Shown: positions 1 to 5,517 of the stretch, piece by piece
How positions within the stretch are numbered: position 1 is the first letter of the stretch
Layout: each line of letters begins with the position of its first letter
From: Nitrosomonadales bacterium
GTDB lineage: Bacteria; Pseudomonadota; Gammaproteobacteria; Burkholderiales; SG8-41
Direction: 5' to 3'
Assembly (NCBI GenBank): GCA_009885185.1
Contig: VFLF01000760.1
Coordinates: 1-5,517, forward strand
Length of the DNA stretch: 5,517 nucleotides
Made by a program: the position numbers and the translations under genes
Notes under the pieces: model-generated
Database searches by the model: none
Told to the model about the DNA's origin: nothing
What the model saw: only the letters and a program-made list of their open reading frames with translations

Positions 1-1
1 G

Positions 2-538
2 CAAGGCATGACGGTGCTAAATTCGCAGACCATGCAGCCGGTGCCGGCAGACGGCGAAACCATGGGCGAGATCATGTTTCGCGGCAATATCACCATGAAG
101 GGCTATCTCAAGAATGAGAAAGCGACGCAGGAGGCCTTCGCTGACGGCTGGTTTCACAGCGGCGATCTGGCGGTGATGCAGCCCGACGGCTACGTGAAAA
201 TCAAGGATCGCTCGAAGGACATCATAATTTCCGGCGGCGAAAACATTTCGTCGATTGAAGTCGAGGATGCGCTGTATCGCCATCCGGCGGTGCTGGTGGC
301 GGCGGTGGTGGCCATGCCCGATGCCAAGTGGGGCGAAGTTCCGTGTGCGTTTGTGGAATTAAAAGAAGGCGCAATACCCACCGAGCAGGAAATCATCGAA
401 CATTGCCGTTCGCGCTTGGCGCGTTTCAAGGTGCCGAAGCAGGTGGTGTTCGGCGTGCTGCCCAAGACATCGACCGGCAAGATACAGAAATTCGTGCTGC
501 GCTCGCAGGTTAAGTCGGCTTCGGCGATTGATACTTGA
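2..538 (+). CDS. AMP-forming acyl-CoA ligase, C-terminal part (5' truncated by window)
   Basis: This is the C-terminal part of an ANL-superfamily (AMP-binding) acyl-CoA synthetase, which activates a carboxylic acid with ATP to an acyl-adenylate and then to an acyl-CoA in the cytoplasm. The reading frame is open to the left edge, so the true start is upstream. About 178 residues are visible of a family length near 520-560. Counting from the Met at position 8, I see the end of the large domain (WFHSGD, 48-53), the hinge motif DRSKDIIISGGENIS (67-81) that starts the mobile C-terminal domain, and the C-terminal catalytic lysine in PKTSTGK (Lys158, codon 479-481). All key residues in this part are present and no frameshift is seen. 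The style resembles medium- or long-chain fatty acyl-CoA or related ligases, but the acid-binding pocket lies in the missing part, so the substrate is open. The stop sits 4 bases before the next start, which suggests a shared transcript with the importer genes. Confidence 0.93.
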   Translation, partial: QGMTVLNSQTMQPVPADGETMGEIMFRGNITMKGYLKNEKATQEAFADGWFHSGDLAVMQPDGYVKIKDRSKDIIISGGENISSIEVEDALYRHPAVLVAAVVAMPDAKWGEVPCAFVELKEGAIPTEQEIIEHCRSRLARFKVPKQVVFGVLPKTSTGKIQKFVLRSQVKSASAIDT

Positions 539-542
539 TGAA

Positions 543-1290
543 ATGAGCAGCGACACCATCCTGGAAACCCGTGGACTCACCAAGGAGTTCAAGGGTTTCG
601 TCGCCGTCAACAATGTCGATCTCAAAGTGCGGCGCGGCTCGATCCATGCGTTGATCGGCCCCAATGGCGCGGGCAAGACCACGGTGTTTAATCTGCTGAC
701 GCATTTTCACGAGCCAACCGCGGGCAGCATTCATTTCAACGGCGCCGACATCACCGGCGAAAAGCCCGCGCAGATTGCGCGCCGCGGCATCGTGCGTTCG
801 TTCCAGATTTCCGCGACGTTTCCGCATCTCACGGTGCTGGAAAACGTGCGTATCGGTTTGCAACGAAAGCTCGGCACCTCGTTTCATTTCTGGAAGTCGG
901 AAAAATCCCTCGATCAGTTGAACGGTCGCGCGATGGAATTGCTGGCGTCGGTTGACCTCGAGTCGTTGGCCGACACCGTGGCGGTGGAGTTGCCTTATGG
1001 CCGCAAGCGCGCGCTGGAAATCGCTACCACGCTCGCACTCGATCCCGAGCTGATGTTGCTGGATGAACCGACGCAGGGGATGGGCCACGAAGATGTGGGA
1101 CGGGTGGTTGATCTGATCCGTAAGGTGTCGGCCAATCGCACCATCCTGATGGTGGAGCATAATCTGAACGTGGTGGCCGATCTGTCGGACACCATCACCG
1201 TGCTGGCGCGCGGCGCGGTGCTGGCCGAAGGGTCGTATGCGGAGGTATCGAAAAATCCGCTGGTGCTGGAGGCCTATGTCGGGGTGGAAC

Positions 1291-1298
<8 letters not shown>
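543..1298 (+). CDS. livG: Branched-chain-amino-acid-type ABC transporter ATP-binding protein (LivG-like)
   Basis: This is a cytoplasmic ATPase subunit of a HAAT-family importer, 251 residues, the usual LivG length. The visible motifs are Walker A GPNGAGKTT (39-47, Lys45), the Q-loop Gln88 in RSFQ, a signature of the LivG type LPYGRKR (150-156, in place of LSGGQ), Walker B MLLDEP (171-176, catalytic Glu175), and the switch His206 in VEHN. Nothing required for ATP hydrolysis is missing. I chose ATG 543 because the protein then begins a few residues before the first core strand. An in-frame TTG at 528 would add five residues and overlap the ligase gene. No good Shine-Dalgarno sequence precedes either start, so translation is probably coupled to the ligase. 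The next ATPase gene overlaps its 3' end by 8 bases. The LivG assignment is at family level, and the gene symbol does not imply that leucine is the substrate. Confidence 0.93.
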
Positions 1299-2013
<715 letters not shown>

Positions 2014-2044
2014 CTGCTGACTATTTGTTTTTTAATGTAAAAAT

Positions 2045-2050
2045 GGAGGA
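2045..2050 (+). promoter_or_regulatory. Strong ribosome binding site of the binding-protein gene
   Basis: GGAGGA lies 4 bases before ATG 2055, inside an AT-rich leader (2014-2044). It is the clearest Shine-Dalgarno sequence in the window and fixes the start at 2055 rather than at upstream in-frame codons (for example 2025 or 2043). It fits the usual need for more binding protein than membrane or ATPase subunits. Confidence 0.85.
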
Positions 2051-2054
2051 AGTG

Positions 2055-3299
2055 ATGAAACGAGGAATAGTGGCCCTGGTGGTTGCCGGTGCGCTGGCAG
2101 GCGCGGCTGGTGGACTGTGGGCACAACAAAAGGGCGCGCCGGCAGGCGGGGTAAAGCTGTCCGACGGCGTGGTGAAAATCGGCATCCTCACCGATCTGTC
2201 GGGTTTGTATTCCGACATCTCCGGCGCGGGCTCCATCACCGCAGCGAAGATGGCGATCGAGGATTTTCAGGCGCAGGAAAAAGGCCGCGCGTTTCCGATT
2301 GAACTGGTTTACGCCGATCACCAGAACAAGGGTGACGTGGCATCGAACAAGGCGCGCGAGTGGTTCGAGCGCGACAAGGTGGACATGATCGGCGATCTGG
2401 TGACTACCTCCACCGCGCTGGCGGTGATGCCGGTGGCCAAGCAGATGAACCGCATCACCATTGTGTCCGGCGCGGCGTCGTCGCTGATTACTGGCAAGAG
2501 CTGCACCGACACCAACATCCATTACGTCTATGACACTTACGCTCTGGCCAACGGTACCGGCAAGGCGGTGGTGAAGCAGGGCGGCGATAGCTGGTTCTTT
2601 TTGACGGCGGACTACGCCTTCGGACACTCGCTTGAAAACGACACTGGCGCCGTGGTCAAGAGCAACGGGGGCAAGGTGGTGGGCTCGGTGCGTCATCCGT
2701 TTCCCGGCACGGATTTTTCCTCCTTCCTGTTAAAGGCGCAGTCGTCCGGCGCGAAGGTGATTGGCCTCGCCAATGCCGGCACCGACACCACCAATTCCAT
2801 CCGTCAGGCTGCGGAATTCGGCATCACGCCCAAGCAATCGCTGGCGGGGTTGCTGATGTTTATCTCCGACATACACACGCTGGGGCTGAAAACCGCGCAG
2901 GGCATGTATCTCACCGAAGGGTTTTACTGGGATCTGAATGCTGACACGCGTGCTTGGTCGAAACGCTATTTTGAAAAACACAAGCGCATGCCGACCATGG
3001 TGCAGGCGGGTATTTATTCCTCGACCATGCACTACCTCAATGCGGTGAAGGCCGTGGGTACCGACGACACGGCAACGGTGATGAAAAAAATGAAGGAAAC
3101 CCCGATCAACGATTTCTTCGCTAAAAACGGCCGTATCCGCGAAGACGGACGCCACGTGCATGATTTTTACCTGTTGCAAGTGAAAAAGCCGGAGGAGTCC
3201 AAAGCGCCGTGGGATTACTACCACGTACGTCAGGTGATTCCGGCGACGGATGCGGTGCTGCCGGCGGAGCGCAGTGAGTGTCCGTTGTTGAAAAAGTGA
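2055..3299 (+). CDS. Periplasmic substrate-binding protein of a HAAT-type ABC importer
   Basis: This is a type I periplasmic binding protein (Leu/Ile/Val-binding-like, Peripla_BP_6 family) of 414 residues. It should capture the ligand in the periplasm and deliver it to the LivHM-like permeases. Residues 1-23 form a signal peptide: positive MKR, a hydrophobic Ala/Gly/Val core, and a likely cut after LWA before QQ. There is no lipobox cysteine. The mature protein opens with the fold's first strand, KIGILTDLSGLYSD (41-54), followed by YADHQN (86-91), the Ser/Ala-rich ligand-contact loop SGAASSLIT (138-146) and LTADYAFG (183-190). The only two cysteines, 150 and 409, could form a disulfide. The Lys/Pro-rich C-terminus (about 377-414) extends past the conserved core. 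Substrate classes known for such proteins include branched-chain amino acids, amides, urea and aromatic acids. The neighbouring CoA ligase makes a carboxylic acid attractive, but that is inference. Confidence 0.94.
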   Translation: MKRGIVALVVAGALAGAAGGLWAQQKGAPAGGVKLSDGVVKIGILTDLSGLYSDISGAGSITAAKMAIEDFQAQEKGRAFPIELVYADHQNKGDVASNKAREWFERDKVDMIGDLVTTSTALAVMPVAKQMNRITIVSGAASSLITGKSCTDTNIHYVYDTYALANGTGKAVVKQGGDSWFFLTADYAFGHSLENDTGAVVKSNGGKVVGSVRHPFPGTDFSSFLLKAQSSGAKVIGLANAGTDTTNSIRQAAEFGITPKQSLAGLLMFISDIHTLGLKTAQGMYLTEGFYWDLNADTRAWSKRYFEKHKRMPTMVQAGIYSSTMHYLNAVKAVGTDDTATVMKKMKETPINDFFAKNGRIREDGRHVHDFYLLQVKKPEESKAPWDYYHVRQVIPATDAVLPAERSECPLLKK

Positions 3300-3343
3300 A
3301 CGAGTGAAAACCAGCGGGATATTGCGTGAGCGGGGAAGGCGAT

Positions 3344-3361
3344 TAACCCCGGACGGGGTTA
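3344..3361 (+). promoter_or_regulatory. GC-rich intercistronic hairpin
   Basis: TAACCCC-GGAC-GGGGTTA forms a perfect 7-base-pair stem with a 4-base loop. It is followed by CCCGTTC rather than a T run, so it is not a standard intrinsic terminator. A competing stem, CGGGG (3331-3335) with CCCCG (3347-3351), would use the same C tract. A role in mRNA processing or 3'-end protection of the upstream message is plausible but unproven. Confidence 0.6.
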
Positions 3362-3362
3362 C

Positions 3363-3394
3363 CCGTTCACCCGTTCACTCGTTCACTCGTTCAC
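3363..3394 (+). repeat. Tandem octamer repeat, four copies of YCGTTCAC
   Basis: There are four head-to-tail copies: CCGTTCAC, CCGTTCAC, TCGTTCAC, TCGTTCAC (3363-3370, 3371-3378, 3379-3386, 3387-3394). Only the first base of the unit varies. The tract ends 10 bases before the LivH-like start. Copy number could change by slippage, which would alter spacing and mRNA folding near that start without touching any codon. Confidence 0.9.
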
Positions 3395-3404
3395 GATTTT
3401 AAGA

Positions 3405-4319
3405 ATGTTCGACCTTCTGGGCATCACCCCCCAAGCCCTCTACAGCCAGTTGCTGGTAGGGCTTATCAACGGCTCGTTCTACGCGCTGTTGAGCCTGGGG
3501 CTTGCTGTCATTTTTGGTATGCTGAACATCATCAATTTCACCCATGGTGCGCAGTACATGCTGGGCGCGTTTCTGGCGTGGATCAGTTTGACGCAGATCG
3601 GGCCGTGGCTGGGGTCGCCGGATTTTTCCATCAACTATTGGACGGCATTGATTGTCGTGCCGTTGCTGGTGGGCGCGAGCGGCATCGTCATCGAGCGCAC
3701 CATGCTGCGGCATCTGTATAAGCTCGACCATCTATATGGGCTGCTGCTGACTTTCGGCCTGGCATTGATTATCGAGGGACTGTTTCGCGAAGCGTATGGC
3801 TCATCCGGGAAATCCTATGACATCCCGGAAGCCCTGCGCGGCGCGATTGATCTGGGCTTTATGGTGCTGCCCAAGTATCGCGCGTGGGTGATCGTGGCAT
3901 CCCTGACGGTGTGTTTCGCCACCTGGTATGTGATTGAGCGCACCAAGCTCGGCGCGTATTTGCGCGCGGGTACCGAGAACCCGCGCCTCACACAGGCATT
4001 CGGCATCAATGTGCCGTTGATGATTACGCTCACCTACGGTTTCGGCGTGGCGCTGGCGGGTTTTGCCGGCGTGCTGGCCGCGCCGATATTCACCGTCAGT
4101 CCCCTGATGGGCGCGAATCTCATTATCGTGGTATTCGCGGTGGTGGTGATCGGTGGCATGGGATCGATACTGGGTTCCATCGTTACCGGCCTCGCGCTGG
4201 GCCTTATTGAGGGCCTGACCAAGGTGTTTTACCCGGAAGCATCCGCGGTGGTGGTGTTCGTCATCATGTCGATTGTGCTGCTGGTGAAACCAGCGGGTTT
4301 GTTCGGGCGCGAGAAATGA
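3405..4319 (+). CDS. livH: Branched-chain-amino-acid-type ABC transporter permease (LivH-like)
   Basis: This is an inner-membrane permease subunit of 304 residues, normal for LivH, with about eight hydrophobic segments (roughly 16-40, 47-63, 79-97, 108-127, 158-177, 207-230, 236-275 as a pair, 281-296). Family hallmarks are GLINGSFYALLSLGLAVIFG (19-38), NFTHGA (44-49), the cytoplasmic coupling loop RTKLGAYLRAGTENP (179-193) that should contact an ATPase subunit, and the glycine-rich VVVIGGMGSILG (246-257). The protein ends with KPAGLFG, typical of LivH. ATG 3405 gives the expected MFDLLGITPQAL N-terminus. The ribosome site is weak (only AAG-like bases after a T run), and the start lies just after the octamer repeats, so expression may depend on the intercistronic structure. 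The gene overlaps the next by 4 bases. Confidence 0.94.
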   Translation: MFDLLGITPQALYSQLLVGLINGSFYALLSLGLAVIFGMLNIINFTHGAQYMLGAFLAWISLTQIGPWLGSPDFSINYWTALIVVPLLVGASGIVIERTMLRHLYKLDHLYGLLLTFGLALIIEGLFREAYGSSGKSYDIPEALRGAIDLGFMVLPKYRAWVIVASLTVCFATWYVIERTKLGAYLRAGTENPRLTQAFGINVPLMITLTYGFGVALAGFAGVLAAPIFTVSPLMGANLIIVVFAVVVIGGMGSILGSIVTGLALGLIEGLTKVFYPEASAVVVFVIMSIVLLVKPAGLFGREK

Positions 4320-5254
4320 GCCTCACGCGCACGCATTGGGGTTTTATCGCGCTCATCGTCGCGGGCGGGTTGGCGCCGCTGCTGGGCATATATCCCACTT
4401 TTCTGATGAAGTGCTGGTGCTTCGCGCTGTTTGCCTGCGCGTTCAACCTGCTGCTGGGCTACACCGGCCTGCTGTCGTTCGGCCATGCGGCCTTTCTCGG
4501 CGCGGCGGGTTATCTCACCGGGCATTCCATCAAGGTGTGGGGCTTGTCGCCGGAACTCGGCATCCTCACCGGCACGGCATTTGCCGCGGTGTTGGGCTAT
4601 CTCTTCGGCAGCCTGGCGATACGGCGCGCGGGCATTTACTTCGCGATGATCACGCTGGCGCTAGCGCAGATGCTGTATTTCGTCTGGCTGCAAATGAAAT
4701 TCACCGGCGGCGAAGACGGCCTGCAGGGCGTGCCGCGCGGCAAGCTGTTCGGCATGATCGACCTCGCGGATAACCTCAACCTGTATTACTTCGTGTTCGC
4801 GATTTTCCTGTTCGGTTTTTTCCTGATTTATCGCACCATCCATTCACCGTTCGGCCAAGTGCTGAAATCCATACGCGAAAACGAGCCGCGCGCGATTTCA
4901 CTCGGCTACGACGTGGACAAATACAAGCTGCTGGCGTTTGTGCTGTCGGCGGCGTTATCGGGATTGGCAGGCGCGACCAAAACAATGGTGTTCCAGTTGG
5001 CCTCGCTCACCGACGCCTACTGGCATATGTCCGGAGAGGTAGTGTTGATGACGCTGCTGGGCGGACTGGGCACGGTATTCGGCCCGGTGGTGGGCGCGTT
5101 CGTCGTCATCGGCCTGCAAAATCAATTGGCCGATAAAGTCGGTTCCTGGGTGCAGGTCATCATGGGCGCGATTTTCGTGTTGTGCGTGCTGGCGTTCCGG
5201 CGCGGCATCGTGGGCGAACTGATGGCACTGTTTTCGAGGAAGCGCGCACCGTAG
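4316..5254 (+). CDS. livM: Branched-chain-amino-acid-type ABC transporter permease (LivM-like)
   Basis: This is the second inner-membrane permease, 312 residues, forming the translocation pore with the LivH-like protein. Family motifs are GYTGLLSFGHAAFLGAAGYL (48-67), GIYFAMITLALAQ (106-118), FTGGEDGL (129-136), the ATPase-coupling loop SPFGQVLKSIRENEPRA (177-193) followed by LGYDVDKYKLLAF (196-208), and LLGGLGTVFGPVVGAF (247-262). Hydrophobic segments lie roughly at 9-26, 32-50, 55-70, 80-101, 106-124, 157-173, 206-220, 240-268 and 278-294. The start codon overlaps the LivH stop in ATGA (4316-4319), so the two are probably translationally coupled. The tail FSRKRAP is short and basic, and no ATPase domain is fused to it. 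No terminator is evident after the stop at 5252-5254. Confidence 0.94.
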   Translation: MSLTRTHWGFIALIVAGGLAPLLGIYPTFLMKCWCFALFACAFNLLLGYTGLLSFGHAAFLGAAGYLTGHSIKVWGLSPELGILTGTAFAAVLGYLFGSLAIRRAGIYFAMITLALAQMLYFVWLQMKFTGGEDGLQGVPRGKLFGMIDLADNLNLYYFVFAIFLFGFFLIYRTIHSPFGQVLKSIRENEPRAISLGYDVDKYKLLAFVLSAALSGLAGATKTMVFQLASLTDAYWHMSGEVVLMTLLGGLGTVFGPVVGAFVVIGLQNQLADKVGSWVQVIMGAIFVLCVLAFRRGIVGELMALFSRKRAP

Positions 5255-5434
5255 CTGTGTTGAACCAGCATAGGTCGGTTGACTGCCTTGGATATCAACA
5301 TCGACTCGAACTACGCCGTCCAGATAGACAAAAAATTCGCCAGAATTGCGGCGCGCCCTAAATCCGTGGTACGGCGCTTAGGCGTTAAGCAAGTATAACT
5401 TGTACATAGATGTCGATATCGCTATGATGAGGTC
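5255..5434. other. Non-operon spacer with no recognised gene
   Basis: This stretch is less GC-rich than the operon and holds no recognised gene. One short + frame is open from 5264 to 5398 (stop TAA 5396-5398), with possible TTG starts at 5279 or 5288. It would encode about 36-39 residues including DSNYAVQIDKKFARIA and RPKSVVRRLG, which I do not recognise and which may be chance. No hairpin with a T run follows livM. A 13-base palindrome CAAGT-ATA-ACTTG lies at 5390-5402 and the 8-base palindrome CGATATCG at 5414-5421, both just upstream of the putative transposase. If that is an insertion sequence, its left end should lie in this stretch, but I cannot place it. Confidence 0.5.
5400..5428 (+). 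promoter_or_regulatory. Possible promoter of the edge transposase
   Basis: TTGTAC (5400-5405) and TATGAT (5423-5428) are separated by 17 bases. The -10 matches the sigma70 consensus at 5 of 6 positions, the -35 at only 3 of 6. Transcription would begin near 5435, on the putative GTG start, implying a leaderless or nearly leaderless message. This is a pattern match only. Confidence 0.3.
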
Positions 5435-5517
5435 GTGGATCACGTAGCGATAATCGAAGCGAAACATCAAGTGCTGAGCGGGCGCTTGGACGAAGCGACG
5501 CGGCGATTGTGGGCTGC
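5435..5517 (+). CDS. Putative ISAzo13-family transposase, N-terminal fragment (cut by window edge)
   Basis: The first 27 codons of an open frame that continues past the window. The peptide AIIEAKHQVLSGRLDEATRR followed by LWAA resembles the N-terminus of ISAzo13-type (Rhodopirellula-type DDE) transposases, which often open with an 'LDER.RRLWAA' segment. This match is from memory, and only about 20 residues support it. No ATG exists in this frame: the preceding in-frame stop is at 5396-5398 and the only conventional start is GTG 5435, with GAGG (5429-5432) just 2 bases ahead, too close for a normal ribosome site. It could therefore be a leaderless gene, a wrongly placed start, or a 5'-damaged remnant. 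The DDE catalytic core would lie outside the window, so whether the element is intact is unknown. Confidence 0.55.
   Translation, partial: MDHVAIIEAKHQVLSGRLDEATRRLWA

Larger units (their letters stand above)
3291..3400 (+). repeat. Long imperfect inverted repeat flanking the gap between the binding-protein and permease genes
   Basis: The left arm 3295-3308 (AGTGAACGAGTGAA) is a perfect 14-base reverse complement of 3374-3387. Because the right side is built of octamer repeats, the arm can also pair with 3382-3394 (13 bases). In that register an outer AAAA (3291-3294) faces TTTT (3397-3400) across a small 1x2 internal loop. The TGA stop of the binding-protein gene (3297-3299) is part of the left arm. 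The whole unit is about 110 bases and holds a second hairpin in its loop. It could be an RNA structure that stabilises or attenuates the transcript between the two gene groups, or a small REP- or MITE-like insertion. I see no clear target-site duplication, so its origin is open. Confidence 0.8.

Noticed and set aside
1237..1290. Upstream extension of the LivF-like protein by 18 residues
   Set aside because: These codons lie inside the LivG-like gene, give a Trp/Arg-rich sequence unlike any LivF N-terminus, and ATG 1291 gives the normal short overlap.
2025..2054. Ten-residue N-terminal extension of the binding protein
   Set aside because: It would place the GGAGGA ribosome site inside the coding region and put charged residues ahead of a normal signal peptide. 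ATG 2055 fits both signals.
3363..3394. CRISPR-like array
   Set aside because: The repeats are 8 bases and directly adjacent with no spacers, so this is a simple tandem repeat.
3344..3400. Intrinsic terminator after the binding-protein gene
   Set aside because: The GC hairpin has no T run after it, and the only T run (3397-3400) is four bases long and follows the octamer tract. Complete termination would also cut off the permeases that the importer needs.
5252..5270. Small hairpin GCTG...CAGC just after the LivM-like stop as a terminator
   Set aside because: The stem is only 4 bp with no T run, too weak to support a terminator call.

Overview
The window is a compact, single-strand block of metabolic and transport genes from a GC-rich (roughly 60% by eye) proteobacterium. 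A betaproteobacterium is my best guess. It rests only on base composition, codon choice and the style of the proteins, and there is no taxonomic marker in the window.

Layout, all on the + strand. (1) Positions 2-538 hold the C-terminal third of an AMP-forming acyl-CoA ligase whose 5' end lies outside the window. (2) Positions 543-1298 and 1291-2013 hold the two ATPases (LivG-like and LivF-like) of a branched-chain-amino-acid-type (HAAT family) ABC importer. (3) Positions 2055-3299 hold its periplasmic substrate-binding protein, with a signal peptide and the best ribosome binding site in the window. (4) Positions 3300-3404 are the only sizeable gap inside the cluster. It holds a long inverted repeat, four tandem copies of an octamer and a GC-rich hairpin. 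(5) Positions 3405-4319 and 4316-5254 hold the two permeases (LivH-like and LivM-like), overlapping by ATGA. (6) Positions 5255-5517 leave the operon. This is a lower-GC stretch ending in what looks like the first 27 codons of an ISAzo13-type transposase, cut by the window edge.

The first six genes are tightly packed (gaps of 4, -8, 41, 105 and -4 bases) and most likely form one transcription unit whose promoter lies upstream of the window. Together they encode a complete five-component importer next to a CoA ligase. The simplest reading is uptake of a carboxylic acid, fatty or aromatic, or a branched-chain or related amino acid, followed by cytoplasmic activation to its CoA thioester. The substrate cannot be read from the sequence.

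I do not see a new biological system here. The points most worth a second look are the repeat-rich element between the binding-protein and permease genes, whose left arm contains the binding protein's stop codon; the arginine replacing the Walker A lysine in the LivF-like ATPase; the ligase-transporter pairing; and the apparent insertion-sequence edge at the right end.
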